A stretch of 45,267 nt of DNA from an uncultured Selenomonas sp. (lineage in GTDB: Bacteria; Bacillota; Negativicutes; Selenomonadales; Selenomonadaceae), in NCBI GenBank assembly GCA_934202005.1, contig CAKPXP010000017.1:1-45267 (forward strand). The letters are read 5' to 3'. The notes under the pieces are model-generated. The model had not been told where the DNA came from. It saw nothing but the letters and a program-made list of their open reading frames with translations, and searched no databases. This document shows positions 9,428 to 18,381 of this stretch, in pieces. The position numbers and the translations under genes are program-made. Within the stretch, counting starts at the first letter, position 1, and each line of letters begins with the position of its first letter.

Positions 9428-10591
9428 TCATTTTGCGACGAAGCGGTCCGGCCGCGCGTCCGCGAGCCCGTAGTGATAGAGGATCGCCTGGATGATGCGC
9501 CGCGAGGCCTCGCCGTCGCCGTACGGGTTGCAGCTCTCCGCCATGCGGCGGTACTCCGCCTCGTCCATGAGCAGGCGGCGCGCCTCGCTGTAGACGCGCT
9601 CGCGGTCGGTGCCGATGAGCTTCACCGTGCCTGCCGCGACGGCCTCAGGGCGCTCCGTCGTATCGCGCAGCACGAGGACGGGCTTGCCGAGCGCCGGCGC
9701 CTCCTCCTGCACGCCGCCCGAATCCGTGAGGATGAGGTAGGCGCGGTGCATGAGGTTCGCGAACGGCTCGTAGTCGAGCGGCTCGATGAGATGCACCTGC
9801 GCGAGTCCGCCGAGCTCCTGCCGCACGACCTCGCGCACCTTCGGGTTTTTGTGCACGGGGAAAACGATCTCCACATCGGGGAACTCCTCCGTGAGCTGCT
9901 TGAGCGCCTTGTAGACATGGCGCATGGGCTCGCCGAGATTCTCGCGGCGGTGCGTCGTCACGAGGATCACGCGTTTCTTCGCGAAATCAATGCGCTCGAG
10001 CAGCGCGTCCTCGAAATGGAAATCATCCTGCACCGTATGGTGCAGCGCGTCGATGACCGTGTTGCCCGTGACAAAGATGGAGTCCTCCGGCACGCTCTCC
10101 GCGCGCAGGTTCTGCTCGGAGGTCGCCGTCGGCGCGAAATTGAGATCCGCGATGCAGCCCGTGAGCCGGCGGTTCATCTCCTCCGGGAACGGCGAGTACT
10201 TGTTGTGCGTGCGCAGCCCTGCCTCGACGTGGCCAACCGTCGTCTGGTGGTAGTAGGCGGCGAGCGCGCCCGCAAACGTCGTCGTCGTATCGCCGTGCAC
10301 GAGCACGATGTCCGGCTGCTCCTTCGTGAGCACGCCGTCGAGCCCGTTCATGGCGCGCGTCGTGATGTCAAAGAGCGTCTGCCCCTTTGCCATGAGGTTG
10401 AGGTCGTAGTCCGGCGTGATGTGGAAGAGGTGCAGGACCTGGTCGAGCATCTCGCGATGCTGCGCCGTGACCGCGACGACCGGCGTGATGGTATCCGGAT
10501 GTTTCTGGAGCTCGAGCACGATGGGCGCCATCTTGATGGCCTCCGGCCGCGTGCCGAAGACCGTCATCACTTTGATTTTTTTCTTTTCCAT
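9428..10591 (-). CDS. wecB: UDP-N-acetylglucosamine 2-epimerase (non-hydrolysing)
   Basis: This 387-residue cytoplasmic enzyme interconverts UDP-GlcNAc and UDP-ManNAc for cell-surface polysaccharides. It starts with the family signature MTVFGTRPEAIKMAPIV (residues 9-25) and keeps GHVEAGLRT, HRRENLG, HKNPKVRE and TDSGGVQEEAP of the GT-B fold epimerases. AAAAGGAG lies before ATG 10591. It follows wecA across 170 bases that include the wecA terminator, so it needs its own promoter or readthrough. No terminator separates it from the atp genes, and this wec-atp linkage is a common Firmicutes arrangement. Confidence 0.95.
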   Translation of the reverse strand: MEKKKIKVMTVFGTRPEAIKMAPIVLELQKHPDTITPVVAVTAQHREMLDQVLHLFHITPDYDLNLMAKGQTLFDITTRAMNGLDGVLTKEQPDIVLVHGDTTTTFAGALAAYYHQTTVGHVEAGLRTHNKYSPFPEEMNRRLTGCIADLNFAPTATSEQNLRAESVPEDSIFVTGNTVIDALHHTVQDDFHFEDALLERIDFAKKRVILVTTHRRENLGEPMRHVYKALKQLTEEFPDVEIVFPVHKNPKVREVVRQELGGLAQVHLIEPLDYEPFANLMHRAYLILTDSGGVQEEAPALGKPVLVLRDTTERPEAVAAGTVKLIGTDRERVYSEARRLLMDEAEYRRMAESCNPYGDGEASRRIIQAILYHYGLADARPDRFVAK

Positions 10592-10728
10592 GGAAAATCT
10601 CCTTTTGCGGAACTACGGGTGCCGCGCAGGGCGCGCGCAAACCTTCGCGCGGGCCGCGCCGCAGCCGCGGGAACCGCCGCCGGCGCGGCACGAAATGTAC
10701 ATCCCGCGCCGCAGCAGCGTTCCCTATG

Positions 10729-10754
10729 AAAAAGAGCAGGCGACATGCCTGCTC
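10729..10754 (-). terminator. Intrinsic terminator after wecA
   Basis: The stem GAGCAGGC/GCCTGCTC with a five-base loop lies directly after the wecA stop. Five A residues on the plus strand (10729-10733) give the U tract. The rest of the gap to wecB (10592-10728) is very GC-rich and shows no gene. Confidence 0.8.
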
Positions 10755-10761
10755 AGATCAA

Positions 10762-11814
10762 TCAATGTTCATGTACGGAATCCTTCATGTGGAAGATACC
10801 GATTTTTTTCGCGCCGAGGAGCACGACAGCGACCACCACGCAGACGATGAGGATGGCGAACTGTCCGCTGACCTCCGTGAGTGCGACAGCCGAGAGGCCG
10901 AGCAGCGCACTGATGACGTACATGAGGAGCACTGCCTGGCGCTGCGTGAACCCGAGGTCGAGCAGGCGGTGGTGCAGATGCCCCTTGTCCGGCTTGAAGA
11001 TCGGTACGCCGCCGCGATAGCGCCGCACGATGGCGAACGTCGTATCGAGGATGGGCAGGCCGAGCGCGAGGATGGGCACGATAAGCGCGATCGTCGCGGC
11101 GGACTTCACCGCGCCGATGACGCTGATGCCTGCGAGCATGTAGCCGAGGAACATGCTGCCGGAGTCGCCCATGAAGATGCGCGCGGGGTTGAAGTTGTAG
11201 TAGAGGAACCCGAGCGCCGCGCCCGCGATGGCCGCCGTGAAGACGGCGACGAACATGATGCCCTGCTGGAGCGCGACGAGGAAGATCGTGACCGAGGCGA
11301 TCGTCGCGACGCCAGCCGCGAGCCCGTCGAGCCCGTCGATGAGGTTCACGGTATTCGTGAGCCCGACGATCCAGAAGAGCGTCGCCGGAATCGCGAGCCA
11401 TTCGAGGAACAGATAGTCGCCGAAGGGATCCGTGATGAAGTCGATGCGCACGTCGAAGCCGATGACGAGCACCGCCGCTGCGACGATCTGCCCGACGAGC
11501 TTGACCTTCGCGGGCAGGTTCGTGTAGTCATCGACGAGGCCGAGCGCCACAATGAGCGTGCCGCCCACCATGAGTCCCTCGAGCTCGAAGGAAACCTCCG
11601 GGTCGATGGGCACATAGCTCAGCACCACGAGCATCGACGCCAGGAACGCGAGGTAGATGCCCAGCCCGCCGATGCGCGGCACAGGCCGCTTGTGAACCTT
11701 GCGTGCATCTGGCGCGTCCATCGCGCCCGTCTTTTTCGCTAAAAAAATAACGCCTGGTGTCACGAGCAGCGCCACTCCGGCGGCTATGACAAACGCCAAA
11801 ACGTAATCCGGCAT
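10762..11814 (-). CDS. wecA: Undecaprenyl-phosphate GlcNAc-1-phosphate transferase (WecA/TagO family)
   Basis: This 350-residue membrane enzyme moves a sugar-1-phosphate from a UDP-sugar, probably UDP-GlcNAc, to undecaprenyl phosphate and so starts surface polysaccharide synthesis. About ten membrane helices are visible. The family motifs appear in order: DARKVHKRPVPRIGG, the aspartate pair in GLVDDYTN, NLIDGLDGLA, FMGDSGSMFLG and the cytoplasmic histidine motif GHLHHRLLDLGF. I chose ATG 11814 (MPDYVLAF); a longer frame upstream lacks a ribosome site. It has its own promoter at 12041 and lies beside wecB, which makes a related sugar nucleotide. Confidence 0.93.
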   Translation of the reverse strand: MPDYVLAFVIAAGVALLVTPGVIFLAKKTGAMDAPDARKVHKRPVPRIGGLGIYLAFLASMLVVLSYVPIDPEVSFELEGLMVGGTLIVALGLVDDYTNLPAKVKLVGQIVAAAVLVIGFDVRIDFITDPFGDYLFLEWLAIPATLFWIVGLTNTVNLIDGLDGLAAGVATIASVTIFLVALQQGIMFVAVFTAAIAGAALGFLYYNFNPARIFMGDSGSMFLGYMLAGISVIGAVKSAATIALIVPILALGLPILDTTFAIVRRYRGGVPIFKPDKGHLHHRLLDLGFTQRQAVLLMYVISALLGLSAVALTEVSGQFAILIVCVVVAVVLLGAKKIGIFHMKDSVHEH

Positions 11815-12040
11815 AAATTCGTCGCACCCCTTTAGAAACCGGGATCTTAGGACACGCCGCCAAGCAGCGCCCCCAGGAACCGCCCTCACTCCTCCGCCTC
11901 AGCCGGCCTGCCAGTGCCGGCAGCAGCCTGGACGAGCGCGCCGCTGCCCCTGCAGCTGGCCGCGAAAGCGCGCTGCCGCACAAAGCCGCAGCGCGCCCTG
12001 GAATCAGCGATTCCTCATTTCCCTATAAACATGCATGTTC

Positions 12041-12069
12041 ATTTTACAACAGCCGCCAACACGTGTCAA
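12041..12069 (-). promoter_or_regulatory. Promoter of wecA with a long leader
   Basis: On the minus strand TTGACA (12064-12069) and TAAAAT (12041-12046) are 17 bases apart. The -35 box overlaps the comEB stop codon. Transcription would start near 12034 and run about 220 bases before the wecA start. That leader (11815-12033) has no gene but contains GC-rich inverted repeats, for example CGCTGC/GCAGCG around 11970-11995. Confidence 0.75.
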
Positions 12070-12527
12070 TCGTGGATGTCCGCGGGCGCGCAGGTCACGA
12101 CGCTGCCGTCCGTCTCGTAGTAGACGACGCGCGCGAGCTTCGCGTTGCGCAGCATGCGGCGGCAGAGCAGGCACGGCTTGCCGCTCGCGAGCGTGCCGTC
12201 CGCGTTGATGCCGACGATGTAGATCGTCGCGCCCTCCATCTGCGCGGGATCCGCGTTGAGCATGGCGTTCTGCTCGGCATGAACCGCCACGCAGAGCTCG
12301 TAGTTCTGCCCCTTCGGCACATGCAGTCGCTCGCGCTCGCAGATGCCCGTATCGATGCAGTTCGCCTCGCCGCGCGGCGCGCCGTTATAGCCCGTGCTGA
12401 CGATGATATGATCCTTCACGATGATGGCGCCGTAGCGGCGGCGCAGGCAGGTCGCGCGCCGACCGACGGCGCGCGCGATATCCAGGAAATACGTCGTCCA
12501 GTCCGGACGCTGCTGTTTCGCTCTCAT
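12066..12527 (-). CDS. comEB: dCMP deaminase (ComEB-like)
   Basis: This 153-residue zinc enzyme deaminates dCMP to dUMP, feeding thymidylate synthesis. The catalytic HAE motif is at H83-E85 (VAVHAEQNAML) and the zinc cysteines are C119 and C122 (GKPCLLCRRML). A second zinc-site region with C57 and C63 is also present, as in the ComEB branch. Its first bases overlap the stop of the upstream RuvC-like gene by four bases, so it is the last member of the long LPS-transport gene chain. In many Firmicutes comEB precedes wecA, as it does here. Confidence 0.92.
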   Translation of the reverse strand: MRAKQQRPDWTTYFLDIARAVGRRATCLRRRYGAIIVKDHIIVSTGYNGAPRGEANCIDTGICERERLHVPKGQNYELCVAVHAEQNAMLNADPAQMEGATIYIVGINADGTLASGKPCLLCRRMLRNAKLARVVYYETDGSVVTCAPADIHD

Positions 12528-12982
12528 AGCTTCGTTCCCCTCTCCTCCTGCGCCGCCCGCGTGAGGAAGCGCGTGCCGAGCAGTACGGCGACAAAATCGT
12601 CAACGGGCACCGGCGGCACCTGCATCGATGTCGGCAGCAGGCGGCGCAGCCCGCGCGGCGGATGCGCGCGCCAGTATTCCTTGCGCGCGAGATCCGTCGT
12701 GCGGTACTCGTCGACGACCGCGACAGAAAGAGCAGGAAAAACGCGCGCAAGGCGCGCGCGCGCCTCCTTGCTCGTCGTGCCGTTGCCTAAGACGAGCAGG
12801 GAGGGAGCAAATGCCGCGAGTGCTTCTTCGACCTCCCGCTCGAGTGCGCGCGTCTCGATGACGCGCTGCAAGAGCACGTGCGGCGCGCCGCCCGCCGCGC
12901 GCGCGAGCACGGCAAGGCCGCATTTCTCGCGCCCCGGATCGAGCGCGGCGATCCGGGGCGCTTGCTCTTCTTTCTGCGTCAT
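12524..12982 (-). CDS. RuvC/YqgF-like RNase H-fold protein
   Basis: This 152-residue protein begins with IAALDPGREKCGLAVL, the first strand and catalytic aspartate (D15) of the RuvC/YqgF nuclease fold. It continues with LLVLGNGTTSKEA, DEYRTTD and, near the end, VPVDDFVAVLLG, which supplies further acidic residues. Size fits the YqgF (RuvX, pre-16S rRNA nuclease) group, but the sequence is not a standard RuvX, so I give no symbol. It overlaps both neighbours by four bases (the DUF3084 gene upstream and comEB downstream), which implies coupled translation. Its true substrate is unknown. Confidence 0.75.
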   Translation of the reverse strand: MTQKEEQAPRIAALDPGREKCGLAVLARAAGGAPHVLLQRVIETRALEREVEEALAAFAPSLLVLGNGTTSKEARARLARVFPALSVAVVDEYRTTDLARKEYWRAHPPRGLRRLLPTSMQVPPVPVDDFVAVLLGTRFLTRAAQEERGTKL

Positions 12983-14247
12983 GGCTTCTCTGCGTCCTCC
13001 TGGAGCTGCTCGACCTTCACGATGAGGCGCAGCGGGCCGAGCGCGTCCGTCGCCTGCTTGGCGTAGGCGGAGAGCACGGCCTTGCCGCGGATCGGCAACA
13101 GGCGGTTTACGACGTCGTAGAACTCATCGGCGCTGATGACGCCGACCGTCCCGCGGAGGGGATCCTGCAGCACGCCCTTCATCGTCGCCGCCTCGTTGAC
13201 CTCCTGCAGGAACGACATGAGTGTCTGCTCCGCCGCGCCTTTCTGCGAGCCGTCGAGCGTATAGGCGCGCGCGATGATGAACTCCTTCGGCTGATAGATG
13301 ACGCTGTTCTTGTAGAGCTCGAGCGACGCGCGGATCTCCTCGCCGCGGATCTGGTTGCCCGAGGCGACGATGCGCACGACCATGTCCTGCTGCGCCGCCG
13401 CGATGGTCTTGACCGCGGCATCGAACTCCGGACGGTAGATCCAGATGTCCTGCTCGTCCTTGTTCTCGCCGAGGCGCACCGTGACGTTGCGGCTCGCGAG
13501 CTGGGCGAGCGTCGTGAGATCCGTGCGCACCTCGCTCTCCGGGCGGCCGCCGCGGATGACGCCGCTCGCGATGACCTCGCCCGCGCGGAACACGATGTCG
13601 CCCTCGCGGATGGAGATCAGGCCGCTTTTGAGCGCCTCCGTCTGCTGCTCGAGATCTTTTTTCTCCCCTGTGAGCTGCTCATTCGTCTGCGTGAGCTTGG
13701 CATTATCGCCGAGCAGGAGGCTGTTCTTCGCCGTGATGGTCTGGTTCTCGCCGAGCAGGGACGCGTTCGTCTGCGCGAGGTCATCATTCCTGGCCATGAG
13801 CGCGGCCTTCGCCTGCTCGAGGAGCAGGTTGCCCTGCTGCAGGCGCGCCTGCTCCGCCTCGAGCTCCGACTGGCGCGCCTCGAGACGCTCGACCTCCTGC
13901 TGCGAGTCCGTGAGCGCCGCGTCCGCATCCGCCTTCTGCTGCTGCGCGCTCAGAAGATCCTCCTGCGTCTCGCTGAGGCTCGCGCGCGTCTCCTGCATCG
14001 TGCGGTTGAGCTTCTCCATGCCGAAGAGCGCCGTGCGCACATTCTCCGAGACGGCAGCCATGACGCCGAGCGTCGTCGTCGTGATGAGGATGCCCGTGAC
14101 GATCGTGACGATGATGGAGGTATGACGGGGGCGCAGCCCAAAGAGCGAGAGCTTCTTCTTGCCGACCTTCGAGCCGAGGCGGTCGCCGATAAAGGCAATC
14201 GCGCCCCCCGTGATGACGAGGACGAGTATGAGCAGCACTCCGTACAT
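12979..14247 (-). CDS. DUF3084 protein with membrane anchor and coiled coil
   Basis: This 422-residue protein has two N-terminal membrane helices (about residues 1-20 and 43-65) separated by a short basic loop that includes KKLSLFGLRPRHTSIIVTIVTG, typical of DUF3084. A long coiled coil follows (about 80-200), rich in Gln, Glu and Leu with repeated ETQED- and EAEQ-type heptads. The C-terminal half (210-422) is globular. Function is unknown; a periplasmic or envelope scaffold is inference. I chose ATG 14247 (MYGVLL) because GGAGG lies seven bases upstream. It is 33 bases after the lptF/G-type gene and overlaps the RuvC-like gene by four bases. Confidence 0.8.
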   Translation of the reverse strand: MYGVLLILVLVITGGAIAFIGDRLGSKVGKKKLSLFGLRPRHTSIIVTIVTGILITTTTLGVMAAVSENVRTALFGMEKLNRTMQETRASLSETQEDLLSAQQQKADADAALTDSQQEVERLEARQSELEAEQARLQQGNLLLEQAKAALMARNDDLAQTNASLLGENQTITAKNSLLLGDNAKLTQTNEQLTGEKKDLEQQTEALKSGLISIREGDIVFRAGEVIASGVIRGGRPESEVRTDLTTLAQLASRNVTVRLGENKDEQDIWIYRPEFDAAVKTIAAAQQDMVVRIVASGNQIRGEEIRASLELYKNSVIYQPKEFIIARAYTLDGSQKGAAEQTLMSFLQEVNEAATMKGVLQDPLRGTVGVISADEFYDVVNRLLPIRGKAVLSAYAKQATDALGPLRLIVKVEQLQEDAEKP

Positions 14248-14280
14248 TTCTATGCCTCCAATCAACACAACGACAGTTGA

Positions 14281-15375
14281 CTACCGCGACGCCTTGCGGA
14301 TGAGGAAGAGCCCCGCGATGAGGCCGACGACATTCGGGATCCAAACCGCAAGCATCGGGGAAAGCGCGCCGCTCCTGCCGATGGCATTGGCCATCGTCAT
14401 GAGGGCATAATAGAAAAAGATGATGATGACGCTCATCGCAAAGCCCGCCGACGAGCTGTTGCGCGTCGGCTGCAGGCCGAGCGGCACACCGACGAGCGCG
14501 AAGATGAGGCTCGCCATCGGCACCGTGATGCGCTGGTAGAGCTCTGTCTCGAGCTTGCTCGTATCGACGTACTGCGTTTTCATGATGCGGATCTGCGCCT
14601 TGAGCTCCTTCATCGTGAGCTCCTCAGGATTCTTCTGCTCGCGCACGATCTGGCGCGGGCTCGCGTTGATGGGGAGCACCTGCGTGTTGAAGCGCAGCGT
14701 ATGCTCGCTCTCGCCATCGGAGATATCATAGAGCATGCCGTTGTGCATGACCCATTCCTTCCCCGTGAACTCCGCGTACTCCGCGTTCTCGACATGGCTG
14801 ACCTTGCCCGCGCCGTCGAACTCCTGCAGCGTGATGCTCTGCAGGCTCTGACTGTCCGCGTCGTAACGGCGCGCGTAGAGCAGCCGCTGGATCTGGCCGT
14901 CCTTGATATCCTTGAGGATGATATGGTCCTGCGACTTCGCGCCCGAGTTCCCCTGGATCTCATAATAGACGACGTTGCGGTAGGCGGTATTCGCCCACGG
15001 CACGACATGCTCATTGAAGAGGATCGCCACAATGCTCACGAGGAAGCCGAGGAGGATGGCCGGCATCGCGATGCGGAAAAAGCCGATGCCGCATGACTTC
15101 ATCGCCGTGATCTCGCTCGAGCTTGACAGGCGTCCGAACGTCAGGAGCGTCGCGAGCAGCATCGACATCGGGAACGTCCACATGATGACGTTCGGCAGGC
15201 CGAAGACGAAGACCTTGACGACCGCGCTCAGCGATGCGCCGTAGTCCGTGATGTACTTAGCGATCTTAAAGAGCGTCCCCGAGCCGATGAATACGGCGGA
15301 AAACGCGCAGATGCCGAAGAGGAACGCCTTGCATACCTCGCGAAAAATGTACTTGTCCAATATCCTTACATGCAT
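14281..15375 (-). CDS. LPS export permease (LptF/LptG, YjgP/YjgQ family)
   Basis: This 364-residue protein is the membrane permease that, driven by LptB, lifts LPS from the inner membrane to the periplasmic bridge. Six helices are visible, three near the N-terminus (up to about residue 120) and three at the C-terminus (from about 270), with a periplasmic jellyroll-like domain between. The coupling stretch TFGRLSSSSEITAMKSCGIGF is characteristic of the family. Only one such gene is present in the cluster, so it may form a homodimer, or a second copy may lie elsewhere. It lies 14 bases after lptB. Confidence 0.92.
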   Translation of the reverse strand: MHVRILDKYIFREVCKAFLFGICAFSAVFIGSGTLFKIAKYITDYGASLSAVVKVFVFGLPNVIMWTFPMSMLLATLLTFGRLSSSSEITAMKSCGIGFFRIAMPAILLGFLVSIVAILFNEHVVPWANTAYRNVVYYEIQGNSGAKSQDHIILKDIKDGQIQRLLYARRYDADSQSLQSITLQEFDGAGKVSHVENAEYAEFTGKEWVMHNGMLYDISDGESEHTLRFNTQVLPINASPRQIVREQKNPEELTMKELKAQIRIMKTQYVDTSKLETELYQRITVPMASLIFALVGVPLGLQPTRNSSSAGFAMSVIIIFFYYALMTMANAIGRSGALSPMLAVWIPNVVGLIAGLFLIRKASR

Positions 15376-15389
15376 CGTTCTGCTCCCCG

Positions 15390-16109
15390 TTACAGCGTAA
15401 AGTTTTCGCCGAGATAGAATTTCCTCGCCACCGGGCTTTCCGCGATCGTCTCGCTGTCGCCCTCGAGGAGGATCTTGCCTTCGTTGAGGATGTAGGCGCG
15501 GTCGACGATGTGCAGCGTCTCGCGCACATTGTGATCCGTGATGAGGATGCCCATGCCGCGCTCCCGGAGGTACTGCACGATCTCCTGGATATCCGCGACC
15601 GCGAGCGGGTCGACGCCGGCAAACGGCTCGTCGAGCAGGATGAACTGCGGCTCGAGCGCGAGACAGCGCGCGATCTCCACGCGCCGCCGCTCGCCGCCGG
15701 AGAGCTCCGTGCCCTTGCGCTCGCGCACATGGGCGATGTGGAACTCATCGAGGAGCTCCTCGTATTTGTCCTTCTGCTCCGCCTTCGAGAGATGCGTCGT
15801 CTCGAGGATGGCCATGATGTTTTCCTCGACCGTGAGCTTGCGGAAGATGGACGCCTCCTGCGTGAGATAGCTGATGCCGAGCGCCGCGCGCTTGTGCATC
15901 GGCAGTTTGCTGATGTTCACATCCGAGAGGAACACCTCGCCGGACGTCGGGTGCTCGAGTCCCACGATCATGTAGAACGTCGTCGTCTTGCCCGCGCCGT
16001 TCGGCCCGAGCAGCCCCACGATCTCCCCCTTCTCCACGCGCAGGGAGACACGGTTTACGACCGTGCGCTTCTTGAATACCTTCACAAGATTTTTCGCTTC
16101 GATGTGCAA
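15390..16109 (-). CDS. lptB: LPS export ABC transporter ATPase
   Basis: This 239-residue cytoplasmic ATPase powers LPS extraction through LptF/G. It has Walker [12 protein letters not shown]-loop [18 protein letters not shown], signature [16 protein letters not shown], Walker [14 protein letters not shown] and the switch histidine in [11 protein letters not shown]. The [12 protein letters not shown] stretch is the LptB hallmark. The 97-base gap before it (16110-16206) holds an imperfect inverted repeat with AGCGC arms (about 16129-16168) and no gene. Confidence 0.96.
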   Translation of the reverse strand: MHIEAKNLVKVFKKRTVVNRVSLRVEKGEIVGLLGPNGAGKTTTFYMIVGLEHPTSGEVFLSDVNISKLPMHKRAALGISYLTQEASIFRKLTVEENIMAILETTHLSKAEQKDKYEELLDEFHIAHVRERKGTELSGGERRRVEIARCLALEPQFILLDEPFAGVDPLAVADIQEIVQYLRERGMGILITDHNVRETLHIVDRAYILNEGKILLEGDSETIAESPVARKFYLGENFTL

Positions 16110-16206
16110 CGCAATCCTCCATCTCGACAGGGGAAGCGCCCGCCGATCATGGCGGCAGCGCTTCCTGGACGCCGCACCGCCGCTGCGCGGCGATGCCTAC
16201 ATTCCG

Positions 16207-16896
16207 TTATTGTACCGTAGCCTGCCCATCCTTGGCAAGATAAATCGTGATGCGGTTCGAGTGCATCGTGTTGTTGTCCTGCACTGCCCAGGCATTGCCC
16301 TCCGCGACGACGCGGCCCCGGTCCTGGCCGAAATACTCCATGCGGTCGCCGCCCGCCTCCATATTGCGCGCGGGGCTCACGAGATGGGCGCTGCCCGTGC
16401 CGACGTAGTGCTCGTCCTTCAGCCAGCCTTCCATGCGCGCCGCCGTGAACGTGCCGTCCTGATCCGAGACGACGCCGCCCTGCTCCATGAGCACGTAGTC
16501 GTTCTGCTGCGGGAAATAGTCGACCTGCTCGCTGGAGAAACTCTTGTCATTCTCCGTGCCGTGCACATCGCCGGTGGCCCGGATATGCTCCCTGCCGTCG
16601 GCGATGACCTCCTGACAGGTCATGCGCATCGCGCCGCGCACGGCGATGACGCCGCCCGTGACCGTGCCCTGCTGCGTCTTGGTGTTGTAGACAGCCCGCT
16701 GGCCTGCGATATGCGTGTCGCCCTGCTTCATCAGCACGTTGTCCGTCGCTTGGATCACACCCGTCGTCATGTCGTACTCTACCGTATCCGCGTCGAGCTC
16801 CGCGGGCTCACTGCCCGCGCCGGCCGCGAGCGCGTGGCCCGCCAGCAGCAGCGTGCAGCCGAGCGCCGCCGCGAGGGCGATCTGCTTTTTTTTCAT
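16207..16896 (-). CDS. lptA: Periplasmic LPS bridge protein LptA (OstA-like)
   Basis: This 229-residue protein has a signal peptide (residues 1-25, cleavage near HALA-AG) and then an OstA/LptA beta-jellyroll, seen as repeating short strands such as AELDADTVEYDMTTGVIQA and GQRAVYNTKTQQGTVTG. It is expected to form the periplasmic bridge that carries LPS between LptC and the outer membrane. AAAGGAG lies seven bases before ATG 16896, and only one base separates it from the lptC stop. It is longer than the E. coli protein (about 185 residues), which suggests extra strands. Confidence 0.88.
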   Translation of the reverse strand: MKKKQIALAAALGCTLLLAGHALAAGAGSEPAELDADTVEYDMTTGVIQATDNVLMKQGDTHIAGQRAVYNTKTQQGTVTGGVIAVRGAMRMTCQEVIADGREHIRATGDVHGTENDKSFSSEQVDYFPQQNDYVLMEQGGVVSDQDGTFTAARMEGWLKDEHYVGTGSAHLVSPARNMEAGGDRMEYFGQDRGRVVAEGNAWAVQDNNTMHSNRITIYLAKDGQATVQ

Positions 16897-16897
16897 G

Positions 16898-17443
16898 TCA
16901 CTTGGCTCCTTTCACAATATGCGCCTTGCCGATGGCCTTGAAATGATGAAAGCCGTTCGTGCTCTCGATGCGGTCAGCGCGCGCCTGCATGTCATCCTGC
17001 TGGATGCTGGCGCCCTCCGCCGCCGTGAGCTTGCCCTCCGCCTCTGTCCAGAGGAGCTTGCCGCAGCTGAGCGCCGCGCCGTCCGTCGTCTCGATCGCGA
17101 CGTTGCCGTCCACCTGGATGTCCTTCGTATCGCTCTTGTACGAGCCGTGATCCGCCGTGACGCTCACGACGCGACCGTCCTCCGCGTAGAACTTGCCGGA
17201 AAGCCCCGTGAGCTCGACATCCTTCGTATCGACATCGACCGTCATCGTCTCGCTCGTGAGCTCCCAGATCTTCCTGCCGTCCTTCTCCTCGCTGATGGTG
17301 TTGTTGTCGTATGACATAACCTTGGGCCCGTCCTCTAGCTGCGGTTTCTGCGGCGCCTGCGGCACCGTGCGCACTGCCCAAATGACGACGCAGGCGAAAA
17401 GGAAGACGCCGAGCGCCGCCCATGCTTTCCCTTTTCTGCTCAT
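16898..17443 (-). CDS. lptC: LPS export protein LptC
   Basis: This 181-residue protein has one N-terminal membrane anchor (residues about 8-25, KAWAALGVFLFACVVIWAV) and a periplasmic beta-jellyroll with the LptC pattern GRKIWELTSETMTVD followed by DVELTGLSGKFYAEDGRVVSVTAD. It receives LPS from LptF/G and passes it to LptA. It overlaps the acyltransferase gene by four bases and runs into lptA. Confidence 0.9.
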   Translation of the reverse strand: MSRKGKAWAALGVFLFACVVIWAVRTVPQAPQKPQLEDGPKVMSYDNNTISEEKDGRKIWELTSETMTVDVDTKDVELTGLSGKFYAEDGRVVSVTADHGSYKSDTKDIQVDGNVAIETTDGAALSCGKLLWTEAEGKLTAAEGASIQQDDMQARADRIESTNGFHHFKAIGKAHIVKGAK

Positions 17444-18366
17444 GGTTCCTCCTCTTTCCTGCCGTGCGCCTCAGTCGCCGTATGGTGCTTGTTCTTTTTC
17501 TCCTGCTCCGGCGGCGTGTTCCAGCGCTTCTGGAACCAGAGCCACTGCGTCGGATTCTCACGGATGATGCGGTCGACGATGCGCGTCATGCGCACGGTGA
17601 ACGCGCGCAGATCCGCGTCGGGATCGCCGGTGTCCTCATAGCGCAGCACCTCGCCGACGACGACCTTGTGCCGTCCGTCCGGCTGGCGCAGGATGAACGC
17701 GGGCACGACGGGCGCGCGGAACTTGCGCGAGAAGACCGCGGGGCCCATCGGCGTCGAGGCCGTGCGCCCGAGGAACTCCGTAAAGCAGCCGCCCGGCCCC
17801 GCGTCCTGGTCGGCGAGGAAACCGAGGATCTTGCCGCTCTTGAGCGCGCGCGCCGCCGCGAGCAGCTCGCTCGTGCCGCGCGAGAAGATCTCGACGTGGA
17901 TCGTCGCGCGCAGATCGTCGAGCACGCGTGTGTACTGGATGTTCGGCTGCGGCTTCGCGATGGCCGTGACGGGCAGGCCGTTGAGCGTGAACGCGGCGGA
18001 GAGCCACTCCCAGGTGCCGATGTGCCCCGTGAGCACGACGACACCTTTTTTCTCCGCGAGCGCCGCCTGGATGCGCTCGAGGTGCTCGACCTCGATGTAC
18101 TCGCGGAAATTCCGCTCATTGAGATGCGGCATGTAGAGGATCTCGAGCACGTTCTTCGCGAGATTGACGAACGAGGCCCGCACGAGCCGCCGCGCCTCCG
18201 CCTCGGGCAGCCGGAGCGAGCGCATCATCTGCGAGACGGCGCGCTCCCGCTCTTTCTTGACGAGCAGGTAGTATAGGTTGCCGAGCACATGCCCGATGCC
18301 CATGAGCAGGCGGTACGGCGTATGGCAGACGAGCCAGCTCAGCGCCATCAGCGAACGATAAATCAT
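17440..18366 (-). CDS. lpxL: Lipid A acyltransferase (LpxL/HtrB family)
   Basis: This 308-residue inner-membrane enzyme adds a secondary acyl chain to Kdo-lipid A. The N-terminal helix is followed by the catalytic HX4E motif in GHIGTWEWL (H115 and E120 counted from the chosen start). Family patterns FLADQDAGPGG, PMGPAVFSRKFRAPVVPAFI and the C-terminal NPTQWLWFQKRW are present. I chose ATG 18366 because GGGAGG lies seven bases upstream. Only one such gene is present here, so lipid A may carry one secondary chain, or the enzyme may act twice; the acyl chain used cannot be read from sequence. Confidence 0.9.
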   Translation of the reverse strand: MIYRSLMALSWLVCHTPYRLLMGIGHVLGNLYYLLVKKERERAVSQMMRSLRLPEAEARRLVRASFVNLAKNVLEILYMPHLNERNFREYIEVEHLERIQAALAEKKGVVVLTGHIGTWEWLSAAFTLNGLPVTAIAKPQPNIQYTRVLDDLRATIHVEIFSRGTSELLAAARALKSGKILGFLADQDAGPGGCFTEFLGRTASTPMGPAVFSRKFRAPVVPAFILRQPDGRHKVVVGEVLRYEDTGDPDADLRAFTVRMTRIVDRIIRENPTQWLWFQKRWNTPPEQEKKNKHHTATEAHGRKEEEP

Positions 18367-18381
18367 GGATGTCCCTCCCAA

